48,426 nucleotides of DNA. It comes from CAYVTZ01 sp964454685 (GTDB taxonomy: Bacteria; Bacillota; Clostridia; Christensenellales; Christensenellaceae). The stretch lies in NCBI GenBank assembly GCA_964454685.1, contig CAYVTZ010000023.1, positions 1 through 48,426 on the forward strand, in the 5' to 3' direction. The position numbers were made by a program, and so were the translations under genes. Each line of letters begins with the position of its first letter. The stretch's first letter is position 1. Shown piece by piece: positions 24,204 to 32,188 of this stretch. A model generated the notes under the pieces. That model did not search any database, was not told where the DNA came from, and saw only the letters and a program-made list of their open reading frames with translations.

Positions 24204-25063
24204 GAAATATTGCAGATGTCAAAAACAGCATAAAGGCGATTCATGAGACCCAGCAGATTACAAGTGCGATGAAGCTGATCTCGACGTCTAAGATGCAGAA
24301 GGCGATTGCGCGCTATGACGCGAATTTGCTGTATTTTAATCGTGTGCGCGCGGCGCTCAAGGATATTTTGATTCACTCGCATGAACTGCATCATACCTTT
24401 TTGGAGCATCACGCGCAGGGCACACCTGCGTACATCGTGATTGCTGCGGACAAGGGATTATGCGGCGGTTATAACCACAACATCTTAAACTATGCCTATG
24501 AACATATGGTGGAGGGTGAGAAGTTTGTCATCACGATTGGTCAGGAGGCACGCTCCTTCTTCGAGCGGAAGGGAACGCCCATTGACGTGGAATATCTGCA
24601 CATTTCGCAGAACCCGACGCTGTATGAGGCGCGCAATCTGGTCAGCGATCTGGAAAAGATGTACCGATTGGGCGAGATGAACGAGGTGCGTCTGATTTAC
24701 ACGCGGTATTACTCCAGCGTGAAGCAAGCGCCGGTTTGCATGAAGCTGCTGCCCGTGGACATCACGGAGTTTGAAGAAGTGCAGGTGGAGACGGAATATA
24801 GCGATGAAATGAGCTACCATCCCACACCTCGCGCCGTCTTTGACACGCTGGTGCCGCAGTATATTGTCGGGCTGATTTATGGTGCGCTGATTCAGTCGTT
24901 TGCCAGCGAAAACAGCGCGCGTATGGTGGCAATGGACAGTTCCTCCAAGAATGCGGACGATATGCTGGGCAAGCTGAGTGTAGAGTATAATCGTGTACGC
25001 CAGCAGGCGATTACGCGGGAGATTTCTGAAATTGTGGGCGCGATGGAAGCGCTGACCGATTAA
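24200..25063 (+). CDS. atpG: F-type ATP synthase subunit gamma
   Basis: A 287-residue central-shaft subunit. The N-terminal helix IKAIHETQQITSAMKLISTSKMQKA and the C-terminal helix NSARMVAMDSSSKNADDML...YNRVRQQAITREISEIVGA form the coiled coil that rotates inside alpha3beta3. The middle has ADKGLCGGYN, the conserved Rossmann-like core. It overlaps the alpha stop by four bases (ATGA), so the two are translationally coupled. Confidence 0.95.
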   Translation: MRNIADVKNSIKAIHETQQITSAMKLISTSKMQKAIARYDANLLYFNRVRAALKDILIHSHELHHTFLEHHAQGTPAYIVIAADKGLCGGYNHNILNYAYEHMVEGEKFVITIGQEARSFFERKGTPIDVEYLHISQNPTLYEARNLVSDLEKMYRLGEMNEVRLIYTRYYSSVKQAPVCMKLLPVDITEFEEVQVETEYSDEMSYHPTPRAVFDTLVPQYIVGLIYGALIQSFASENSARMVAMDSSSKNADDMLGKLSVEYNRVRQQAITREISEIVGAMEALTD

Positions 25064-25096
25064 CAGTGCGCCGCGCATAGGCGGCAGGAGAAGCAG

Positions 25097-26512
25097 ATGT
25101 ATCAATATGAAGTAAAAAGTAAAGGCGAAATCATTAAGATCACGGGTCCTGTGATCGATGTACAGTTTGGAGAGCGCGTCAATCCAACCATAAACACCAT
25201 CTTGTTTGCGGATGGTGAGAATGGAACGCAGATATGGATGGAAGTAGCATCGCAGCTTGGACACAACGTGGTGCGCTGCATTGCGCTTGAGGCAACGGAG
25301 GGGTTAAGCTGCGGCATGACGGTATACAATACCGGCGCGCCCATCACCATTCCGGTGGGAGACAATATGCTGGGGCGCGTGGTGAACGTGATGGGCAGAG
25401 CCATCGACGGCAAGCCGGAGATCGAGGCGCAGGAATACTGGCCGATTTATCGGGATGCGCCGCCGTTTGCGCAGCAGAATCCGGTTTCGGAGATTTTTGA
25501 GACGGGGTTGAAAGTCATTGACCTGCTGGCACCGTATGCGAAGGGCGGGAAAATCGGTCTGTTTGGCGGAGCAGGCGTGGGAAAAACCGTACTCATCAAT
25601 GAGTTGATCCACAACATTGCCACCGAGAGCGGCGGATATTCCGTATTTACCGGTGTGGGAGAGCGCAGCCGCGAGGGTTGCGACTTGATTGCGGAGATGG
25701 CAGAGAGCGGCGTTTTGGACAAGACTGCGCTGGCATTCGGGCAGATGAACGAACCGCCGGGATCGCGTATGCGCGTTGCGATGACGGGCTTGACAATGGC
25801 AGAATACCTGCGTGACAAGACAGGTCAAAACGTGCTGCTGTTTATTGATAACATTTACCGTTTTATTCAGGCGGGATCGGAAGTTTCGGCGTTGCTGGGC
25901 AGGATTCCTGCGGCAGTGGGATATCAACCGACGCTGGCGAATGAGCTGGGTGCGCTGCAAGAGCGTATCACATCAACGAAAAACGGCTCTATTACCTCGG
26001 TACAGGCGATTTATGTGCCTGCGGACGATTTGACCGACCCTGCACCTGCGACGACATTCTCGCATCTGGACGCTGTAACGGTTCTCTCGCGCGCAGTGGT
26101 GGAACTGGGAATCTATCCGGCGGTGGACCCGCTGGAATCCAATTCAAGAATACTCGACCCGCGCATCGTGGGGCAGGAGCACTACGACACGGCAAGCCGC
26201 GTGGTGAGCACATTGCAGCGGTATAAGGAATTGCAGGACATCATCAACATACTGGGCATGGAGGAGCTGACACCGGAGGACAAGCTGACGGTGTTCCGCG
26301 CGCGCAAGGTGCAGAAATTCCTTTCGCAGCCGATGTTTGTTGCGGAAGTCTACACAGGAATCCCGCCGCGCTATGTGCCGCTGAAAGACACCATCCGCAG
26401 CTTTAAAGCAATACTGGACGGCGAGGTGGACAATCTGCCGGAGCAGGCGTTTTATATGGTTGGTGACATTGACGAGGCGATCGAAAAAGCAAAAACAATG
26501 GACGAAGGGTGA
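25097..26512 (+). CDS. atpD: F-type ATP synthase subunit beta
   Basis: A 471-residue catalytic subunit. Walker A is GGAGVGKT, followed by GERSREG with the catalytic Glu/Arg region, then LLFIDNIYRFIQAGSEVS (Walker B; the usual IFRFTQ is IYRFIQ) and the C-terminal MEELTPED in place of DELSEED. The catalytic carboxylate of GERxREG is present. ATG 25097 has GGAG seven bases upstream. It is a normal length beta. Confidence 0.96.
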   Translation: MYQYEVKSKGEIIKITGPVIDVQFGERVNPTINTILFADGENGTQIWMEVASQLGHNVVRCIALEATEGLSCGMTVYNTGAPITIPVGDNMLGRVVNVMGRAIDGKPEIEAQEYWPIYRDAPPFAQQNPVSEIFETGLKVIDLLAPYAKGGKIGLFGGAGVGKTVLINELIHNIATESGGYSVFTGVGERSREGCDLIAEMAESGVLDKTALAFGQMNEPPGSRMRVAMTGLTMAEYLRDKTGQNVLLFIDNIYRFIQAGSEVSALLGRIPAAVGYQPTLANELGALQERITSTKNGSITSVQAIYVPADDLTDPAPATTFSHLDAVTVLSRAVVELGIYPAVDPLESNSRILDPRIVGQEHYDTASRVVSTLQRYKELQDIINILGMEELTPEDKLTVFRARKVQKFLSQPMFVAEVYTGIPPRYVPLKDTIRSFKAILDGEVDNLPEQAFYMVGDIDEAIEKAKTMDEG

Positions 26513-26518
26513 TGAGCC

Positions 26519-26932
26519 ATGTCTACGAAATTCTTGGTTGAGATTTTAACGCCGGAGCGCTCTTTCTTTTGCGACAGCGTGGAATCCATTATTTTTCCCA
26601 CAGAGGATGGGCAGATGTCCATTCAAAACGGGCATGAATCCGTCGTGGTCATGGTGGTGCCGGGAGAAGTAAAGATTAATTTAGGCAACAAATGGAAGAT
26701 GTGTTCTGTGGCGGAGGGCTTTTTAGAAGTGCGCCCGGACGAGACGATTATGTTTACGCAGACGGCGGAGTGGCCGGAGGAAATTGACGTAAAGCGCGCG
26801 GAACGCGCAAAAGAACGCGCCGAGGAACGGCTGCGCCAAAGGAAAAGCGAGGAAGAATATCGCCGCAGCAAAATTGCGCTGGCACGCGCAATGGCGCGGC
26901 TTAGCCTGACCAAGCGCAAGACCACACTGTAA
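26519..26932 (+). CDS. atpC: F-type ATP synthase subunit epsilon
   Basis: A 137-residue subunit: an N-terminal beta sandwich (1-85; VEILTPERSFFCDSVESIIFPTEDGQM) and a C-terminal pair of helices rich in Arg/Glu/Ala (88-130), which in many bacteria inhibits ATP hydrolysis. The last gene of the operon, six bases after beta. Confidence 0.92.
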   Translation: MSTKFLVEILTPERSFFCDSVESIIFPTEDGQMSIQNGHESVVVMVVPGEVKINLGNKWKMCSVAEGFLEVRPDETIMFTQTAEWPEEIDVKRAERAKERAEERLRQRKSEEEYRRSKIALARAMARLSLTKRKTTL

Positions 26933-27127
26933 GGGGCGCGCAGGAGTACGGGAATGGGTGATGTGCTTTTCCTGATAGAAAAAAAACCAGTTAAAAAATC
27001 CGACAAGTACGGATGGAGGAATGCCATTCGGATGCGCGTGGAGCAAGCAGTGCGAAAAGGAAGCGTACGGTGGCGTGAGGGGTGTGCGCAGGATTGAATG
27101 AAAAACCGATTGAAATAATCGAAAGAA

Positions 27128-27157
27128 GAGCTGTTGCGTTTACGCCACAGCCCTTTT
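27128..27157 (+). terminator. Probable terminator after the ATP synthase operon
   Basis: GAGCTGTTGC (27128-27137) pairs imperfectly with GCCACAGCCC (27144-27153), loop about six bases, followed by TTTT. It lies just before the ribosome site of cobU. Two mismatches lower confidence. Confidence 0.5.
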
Positions 27158-27176
27158 ATACAGTGAGGAGTTTGTG

Positions 27177-27737
27177 ATGGGGAAAATGATTTTGGTGACG
27201 GGTGGCGCGCGCAGCGGAAAGAGTACCTTTGCACAGCAGCTTGCCATGCAATACGACGATGTGGCTTATGTGGCGACGGCACTGGTGCTGGATAGCGAAA
27301 TGGAATTGCGCGTGCAGAAGCATCGCGCAGACAGACCGCAGGCATGGACTTTGTATGAGGCACCGAACAAAATGGCGGACGCGCTGCGTGATCGGCAGCA
27401 TGAGGTGTTTCTCGTGGACTGCATGACGGTCTATTTGACCAATACGCTGTTTGCACATAAAATGGAATGGGATGATGACGTGCCGCTTTCGCTGGAGGAG
27501 CATACAGCGTTGGAGGATGCTGTGATGCGTGAAATTCGAGCGGTGGTTGACCGGTTAAAAGAAAAGAACTGCATTGTGGTAACCAATGAGGTCGGTTTGG
27601 GCTTGGTGCCGCCGACTGCGATGGGGCGTGTGTTCCGAGACCTTTCCGGACGCATGAACCGGATGTTAGCGGAAGCGGCAGAGGAAGCATATTTCATTGT
27701 GAGCGGGCTGCCGATGCAGTTGAAGGGGAAGGCATGA
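27177..27737 (+). CDS. cobU: Adenosylcobinamide kinase / guanylyltransferase
   Basis: A 186-residue CobU/CobP enzyme that phosphorylates adenosylcobinamide and then activates it with GTP, in the lower-ligand assembly of vitamin B12. The N-terminal P-loop GGARSGKST follows the first strand; RVQKHRADRP contains the His thought to carry GMP; NEVGLGLVP and RDLSGRMNR are characteristic. ATG 27177 fits the GAGGAG at 27165-27170; a GTG one codon earlier is possible. It overlaps cobS by four bases. Confidence 0.92.
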   Translation: MGKMILVTGGARSGKSTFAQQLAMQYDDVAYVATALVLDSEMELRVQKHRADRPQAWTLYEAPNKMADALRDRQHEVFLVDCMTVYLTNTLFAHKMEWDDDVPLSLEEHTALEDAVMREIRAVVDRLKEKNCIVVTNEVGLGLVPPTAMGRVFRDLSGRMNRMLAEAAEEAYFIVSGLPMQLKGKA

Positions 27738-28468
27738 AGCATTTGATTTTAGCGATGCAGACGATGACACGTCTGCCCATACACAAACAACTGGACGTGA
27801 CAGGGGAGGACTATGCGAAAAGCGTCGCGTGGTTTCCGGTGACAGCACTGTCGGTGGGATTGGTGTCTGCGCTGGTTTACGCGCTTACGCTTTTGCTGGG
27901 TATCCCATACCTGGCGGCGTTGCTGAGCGTGATCGCGGCGGCGCTGTTTACAGGCGGCTTCCACATGGATGGCTTTGCAGATGTTTGTGACGCTTTTTTT
28001 GCGCGTAAGGATAAAGAACGCACACTGGAAATACTCAAAGACAGCCGTATGGGCACATACGGGGTGTTGGGGCTGGTGTTCCTTGTGACGATCAAGACTA
28101 TTTTGATCGGTACAATGGGATTGCAAGGGATTTTGATTGTGGTTGCCGCGCCAATTTGCGGAAAAATGCCGATGGCGATTTGCGCGAAGCTGAGCAGCTA
28201 TCCACGCGAGCAAGGGCTTGCGAAATATATCATCGAACAGCTTTCTACGGGGCGTATGTGGGCATGCCTGATTGGCTGCGCAGCACTGCTGGTGCTGCTG
28301 GTGGGGCCGATATCCGCGGGCATCATGGCTGCGGCGATGCTGGTGGTGGCACTGTTGATGACACAGTGCGCCAAGAAGCGCATTGGCGGAGCGACGGGCG
28401 ACGTGCTGGGCACCTGTAACGAGCTGGGGGAGATCGTGTTTTTGATTTGGATGGCGGTGATGGTATGA
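27734..28468 (+). CDS. cobS: Adenosylcobinamide-GDP ribazoletransferase
   Basis: A 244-residue integral membrane enzyme that joins adenosylcobinamide-GDP and alpha-ribazole (phosphate), the last step of B12 nucleotide-loop assembly. Diagnostic blocks: GGFHMDGFADVCDAFF (metal/pyrophosphate site), LKDSRMGTYG and GGATGDVLG. About six or seven membrane helices. Overlaps at both ends with cobU and the phosphatase gene show one translational unit. Confidence 0.92.
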   Translation: MKHLILAMQTMTRLPIHKQLDVTGEDYAKSVAWFPVTALSVGLVSALVYALTLLLGIPYLAALLSVIAAALFTGGFHMDGFADVCDAFFARKDKERTLEILKDSRMGTYGVLGLVFLVTIKTILIGTMGLQGILIVVAAPICGKMPMAICAKLSSYPREQGLAKYIIEQLSTGRMWACLIGCAALLVLLVGPISAGIMAAAMLVVALLMTQCAKKRIGGATGDVLGTCNELGEIVFLIWMAVMV

Positions 28469-29031
28469 GCATACAACTGACTTTTTTGAGGCATGCTTGC
28501 ACAGACGCAAATCTGAAAAGTTACTTCAGCGGCAGCGAGGATTTGCCTTTGAATGAGGCGGGCGAGAAGCAGTTGGAGCAGGTGCGCGCTACCTTTGAGG
28601 GGGAGACCTTTGACGTGGTGCTGTTTGGCCATGCAAAGCGTGTGGTACAGACCAAAGATGCGGCGCTGTCTGTGCTGCGGGCGCAGCCGAAGATCTTGCT
28701 GCAAAAAAAAGAGATACGGGAGATTAATTTTGGCTTGTTTGAGGGGCTGAGCGCGGATGAAATCGAAGCGAAGTATCCCGATGCGTGGCAGGAATATATG
28801 AATCACTGGGAAAACTTTACCTTTCCGCAGGGAGACAATACGTTGGAGTATTACGAGGCGTGCAGCAAATGGATCCATGAAGTTTTGTTTGAGTATGACA
28901 ACCATCGCGTTATGGTGGTGGCACACAAGGGCTTTATTGCGGCGTGTGTGACGGCGCTTTCCACCGGACTGATGGAGAACATGTTTCATGTGGAGATTGG
29001 TAATGCGCAGGCTTTGAACTTGAGGCTGTGA
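28465..29031 (+). CDS. cobC: Histidine phosphatase family protein, probable alpha-ribazole phosphatase
   Basis: A 188-residue member of the histidine phosphatase (phosphoglycerate mutase-like) family. The phospho-accepting His lies in LRHACTD (RHA instead of the usual RHG); the second His is in VAHKGF and the acid in INFGLFEG. Position after cobU-cobS suggests CobC, which removes phosphate from alpha-ribazole phosphate or adenosylcobalamin phosphate. General activity is certain, substrate is inferred from context. ATG 28465 overlaps the cobS stop by four bases. Confidence 0.75.
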   Translation: MSIQLTFLRHACTDANLKSYFSGSEDLPLNEAGEKQLEQVRATFEGETFDVVLFGHAKRVVQTKDAALSVLRAQPKILLQKKEIREINFGLFEGLSADEIEAKYPDAWQEYMNHWENFTFPQGDNTLEYYEACSKWIHEVLFEYDNHRVMVVAHKGFIAACVTALSTGLMENMFHVEIGNAQALNLRL

Positions 29032-29206
29032 AGAAGGGTGCAATTTTGCTGCGGAACGGATGGCATCGGCAAGCAGGAAACTTGAACGCAAGGAAATTGT
29101 GTTGCCTGCCTGATGTGGCGGGAATGGGGAGAAATGACCTTGTGGCGGCGCGAAAGCCCGTTTAGAAAAACGATAGAGCAGGCTTGTTATGCAGGAGAAG
29201 GCAATC

Positions 29207-29233
29207 AAAAAAGGAGCGTGAAGCTCCTTTTTT
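29207..29233. terminator. Bidirectional terminator between cobC and metQ
   Basis: AAAAAAGGAGC (29207-29217) and GCTCCTTTTTT (29223-29233) form a hairpin with A and T tracts on both sides, so it can end both the converging B12 and methionine-transport transcripts. Confidence 0.85.
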
Positions 29234-29257
29234 GTAGATGAATTTTCCCGCGTGCAA

Positions 29258-30100
29258 TTAAAACATTGCCATGACTGCGCCTTCATAGGTCTTTTCGATG
29301 AAGGATTTGACGGTGTCCGTTTTAAGGGCATTGATGAGCGCGGTCGTTTTTTCATTGGATTCCTTGCCGCTTTGCACCGCAACAACATTGGCATAGGTTT
29401 GCGCGGCATCGCCGGACGCATCTTCCGTTGCGAGTGCGTTGGAAATTTTCAGACCGGCAGCGAGGGCATAGTTGCCGTTGATTACGGCAATGGTGCCGGG
29501 ATCACTGTTTTTGAGCTGCGCGGCAACTGTGTCTGCCTGCACGGAAACGATGTTGTAGCCGCCGTTGTCCACGATGTCCAGCGTATTGACACCTTTTGCG
29601 GCGCTCACGCCATCCGGCAGCTTGATGAGACCTTCCTGTTGAAGCAGCAAAAGCGCGCGCGTTTCATTGCTATCGTCAGCGGGAATGATGATAGTTGCCC
29701 TCGGCGCGAGGTCGGTCAACGCCTTGACATCATTGCTGTATATGCCAAACGGCTCGTAATGAATGGAAGCGGCGGCGATCAAATCGGTCTTGTTTGCCTC
29801 GTTAAAACTGTTGAGGTAGGGTGCATGCTGGAAATAGTTTGCGTCCAGTGTACCATCGGCAAGTGCCTGATTGGGCAGCACATAGTCGTCATAGATGACG
29901 ACCTTCAGGGTGTAGCCTGCCTCCTGCAATGCGGGAGCTGCCTGTTCTAAGATTTCCGCATGCGGCGTGGAGCTAGCGCCTACGGTGATGGTGGCGTCCG
30001 CGCCTGCCGCCGGTTGCGTACTGTCGGCGGGCTTGGCGCAGCCGACTAAAGCAGCCAGCGAAAGCGCCGCGATAATTGCGATCATACTTTTTTTGTTCAT
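29258..30100 (-). CDS. metQ: Methionine ABC transporter substrate-binding lipoprotein MetQ
   Basis: A 280-residue NlpA/MetQ-type lipoprotein that captures methionine outside the membrane for MetNI. The signal peptide ends in the lipobox LVGC. Family landmarks are VGASSTPHAEIL, DYVLPNQALADGTLDANYFQHAPYL and the central Asn/Arg-bearing segment DSNETRALLLLQ. The start at 30100 follows AAAGGAG; longer in-frame forms run into the permease gene. It ends the metNIQ operon. Confidence 0.93.
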   Translation of the reverse strand: MNKKSMIAIIAALSLAALVGCAKPADSTQPAAGADATITVGASSTPHAEILEQAAPALQEAGYTLKVVIYDDYVLPNQALADGTLDANYFQHAPYLNSFNEANKTDLIAAASIHYEPFGIYSNDVKALTDLAPRATIIIPADDSNETRALLLLQQEGLIKLPDGVSAAKGVNTLDIVDNGGYNIVSVQADTVAAQLKNSDPGTIAVINGNYALAAGLKISNALATEDASGDAAQTYANVVAVQSGKESNEKTTALINALKTDTVKSFIEKTYEGAVMAMF

Positions 30101-30134
30101 GTTCTTTCTCCTTTGAAATATAAATAATATAAAA

Positions 30135-30815
30135 TTATGACTTGCGTATCCGTTTATCGACGCGGTGTGCAACGACCGTACCGACCTCTTGAATGATCTG
30201 AACGATGATGACGGTGAGTGCCACGCAGATCCATACGATATCCATATTGTATTTTTGATAGCCATAGGTGATGGCGATTTGTCCGAGGCCGCCGCCGCCG
30301 ATGATACCTGCCATAGCGGAATAGCCGAGTATCGTTACCATGGAGATGATTGCGCCGATCATCAGGGAGGGCTTTGCCTCGGGCAGCAACACCTTATAAA
30401 TCAACCGGAAATTGGAGGTGCCCATGGACTGCGCTGCCTCGATGACACCGCGATCTACTTCCTTGAGCGAGGACTCGACCATGCGCGCCACATAGGGCGC
30501 TGCCGCGATGATCAATACGACGATCATGGCGCTGTTGCCCAAGCTGGTGCCTACCACGAATTTGGCGACAGGCAACAGGGCGACCATCAAAATGATAAAG
30601 GGAATGCTACGGAAGATATTGACGATGATACCCACCGTGCGGTTTGCCCAGCGCAGAGGGCGGATGCCGCCTTTATCTGTAATGCTGAGCAACACCCCCA
30701 AGGGCAGTCCGATTGCATATGCAAGGAGTGTGGAGATCAGCGTCATATAGATGGTTTCCCAGATACCGAGCTGCAACACTCCTTTATCGATCAAAGTTTG
30801 AAACATTTCGCTCAT
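30135..30815 (-). CDS. metI: Methionine ABC transporter permease MetI
   Basis: A 226-residue membrane subunit with about five helices. The coupling loop carries the EAA-type motif EAAQSMGTSNFRLIYKVLLPEAKPSL, which contacts the MetN ATPase. GYSAMAGIIGGGGLGQIAI is typical of MetI. Three bases separate it from the MetN stop. Confidence 0.94.
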   Translation of the reverse strand: MSEMFQTLIDKGVLQLGIWETIYMTLISTLLAYAIGLPLGVLLSITDKGGIRPLRWANRTVGIIVNIFRSIPFIILMVALLPVAKFVVGTSLGNSAMIVVLIIAAAPYVARMVESSLKEVDRGVIEAAQSMGTSNFRLIYKVLLPEAKPSLMIGAIISMVTILGYSAMAGIIGGGGLGQIAITYGYQKYNMDIVWICVALTVIIVQIIQEVGTVVAHRVDKRIRKS

Positions 30816-30818
30816 GCG

Positions 30819-31808
30819 TTACACCTCGTTTTCGTATGTGATGCCGTTGGAATTCAGCCAACTGATGACTCGATTATAGTGCTGCGGTTCCTCCGGAAGC
30901 TGCAACAAAATCTGTCCAAAAGCTTTGCCGTCGATATCTTTGGTATTGGCGTACATGATGTTGACGGGCACCTGACACTCTAAAATCAAATTGGAAACAA
31001 CGGGCAGATAGGAGGATTCGCCGTTGAAAATGATGCGCAGACGCCGCTGCCCCAGCTCCTTCTTTGCCAAAAGACCCTGCGGGAAGATCAGCTCGCGCGC
31101 GATCTGTGACTGCGGAGAAACAAACACATCCGCAACATTGCCGACTTCGGCAATCCGGCAATGATCGATCACCGCGACGCGTTCGCAGATTTGGTCGATG
31201 ATCTTCATTTCATGCGTGATGATAACGATGGTCACCCCCAGCGTTTGGTTGATCTCTTTGAGTAGCTGTAAAATGGACTGCGTGGTGTTTGGATCTAGCG
31301 CGCTGGTCGCTTCGTCACAGAGCAGATATTTGGGCTTGGTTGCAAGGGCGCGCGCAATGGCGACCCGCTGCTTTTGACCACCGGAAAGCTGCGCGGGGTA
31401 TGCGTCCGCACGATCGGCAAGACCAACCAGCTCCAGCAGCTCCATCGCGCGCTGTTTTGCCGCATCCTTGGACGTTTTTGCAATCTCCAAAGGGAAGCAG
31501 ACATTTTGCAGCACATTGCGTTGTGCGAATAAATTGAAGCTTTGGAAAATCATGCCGATGGACTGCCGCTTTTGCAGCAAATCCGCCTTAGGCAGCATGG
31601 TCATACTGCTGCCGTCGATGATGACCTCGCCGGAGGTGGGCTGCTCCAGCAAATTGATGCAGCGAACCAGCGTGCTCTTTCCCGCGCCGGAAAGACCGAT
31701 GATGCCGAAAATTTCGCCGTCCCGGATGGTTAGACTGATATCCCGGAGGGCGACGATGGGTTCGCCGTCTGTGGCAAAGGTCTTGTTCAGATTTTTGATC
31801 TCAATCAT
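30819..31808 (-). CDS. metN: Methionine ABC transporter ATP-binding protein MetN
   Basis: A 329-residue ATPase. Walker A GLSGAGKST, Q-loop FQSFNLFAQR, signature LSGGQKQRVAIARAL and Walker B LLCDEATSALD are intact. The C-terminal NIL domain (about 255-329) is where methionine binds to inhibit transport in this family. The start at 31808 follows GGAGAG; an in-frame start at 31826 is less well placed. First gene of its operon, behind a leader with a terminator hairpin. Confidence 0.94.
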   Translation of the reverse strand: MIEIKNLNKTFATDGEPIVALRDISLTIRDGEIFGIIGLSGAGKSTLVRCINLLEQPTSGEVIIDGSSMTMLPKADLLQKRQSIGMIFQSFNLFAQRNVLQNVCFPLEIAKTSKDAAKQRAMELLELVGLADRADAYPAQLSGGQKQRVAIARALATKPKYLLCDEATSALDPNTTQSILQLLKEINQTLGVTIVIITHEMKIIDQICERVAVIDHCRIAEVGNVADVFVSPQSQIARELIFPQGLLAKKELGQRRLRIIFNGESSYLPVVSNLILECQVPVNIMYANTKDIDGKAFGQILLQLPEEPQHYNRVISWLNSNGITYENEV

Positions 31809-31828
31809 GTTGATCTCTCCATACAATT

Positions 31829-31852
31829 AAAAAAACAAAGGATGTTCCCTTG
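31829..31852 (-). terminator. Terminator-like hairpin in the metN leader (attenuator)
   Basis: On the minus strand CAAGGG and CCTTTG pair around an AACAT-type loop (31836-31852) and are followed directly by seven T (31835-31829). It sits between the promoter and the metN ribosome site, 20 bases before the ATG, so it must be bypassed for metN expression. Confidence 0.65.
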
Positions 31853-31866
31853 CATATCGTTTTTTC

Positions 31867-31975
31867 TATAACATAATGCCGGTGTCGATCCAACAGGCGA
31901 TGAAAGCGATGCCGGATGCCGTAATGCGGTGCCTGTAACATTATGTACGGGTGCCTCGAATGTTGTGGTACAATC
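31867..31975 (-). ncRNA. Structured 5' leader of metN, candidate riboswitch of unrecognised class
   Basis: The transcribed leader has nested pairings: ACATAATG/CATTATGT (31939-31946 with 31871-31878) enclosing ACAGGC/GCCTGT (31931-31936 with 31893-31898) and a small CCG-CATTA-CGG hairpin. A competing pairing AACATT/AATGTT near the 5' end would break the outer stem. With the terminator downstream this has the architecture of a transcription-attenuating riboswitch. I do not see the conserved core of the SAM-I (S-box) riboswitch or a T-box, so the class is open. Confidence 0.45.
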
Positions 31976-31981
31976 GTCATA

Positions 31982-32010
31982 AACATAACAAAAAAAACCT
32001 ATCATGTCAA
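31982..32010 (-). promoter_or_regulatory. Promoter for metNIQ
   Basis: Minus strand: consensus TTGACA (32010-32005), 17-base spacer containing a T run, TATGTT (31987-31982). Start near 31975 gives a leader of about 165 bases. Confidence 0.75.
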
Positions 32011-32059
32011 TCGGTTTGATGCAATTTTGGCTTGCATTCGGGAATTGCTGATTTTATTC

Positions 32060-32088
32060 TTTTCAACAGTGGGCGAATATTGTATAAT
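32060..32088 (+). promoter_or_regulatory. Promoter for the iorAB operon
   Basis: TTTTCA (32060-32065), 17 bases, consensus TATAAT (32083-32088). The -35 is weak. Leader about 95 bases. Back to back with the metN promoter. Confidence 0.55.
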
Positions 32089-32188
32089 ATTATAGTTATG
32101 GTTAGACCGCAGAAAATGGATCGTGTTCTGCCGGATGCGATATGAGGCGTCTGCGTCTGGAGCCGGATCAATTCAAAGGGAGAGAAGT

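Noticed and set aside
31809..31980. SAM-I (S-box) riboswitch or T-box in front of metN
   Set aside because: The conserved core sequences of either class are not visible; kept only as a structured leader of unknown class.
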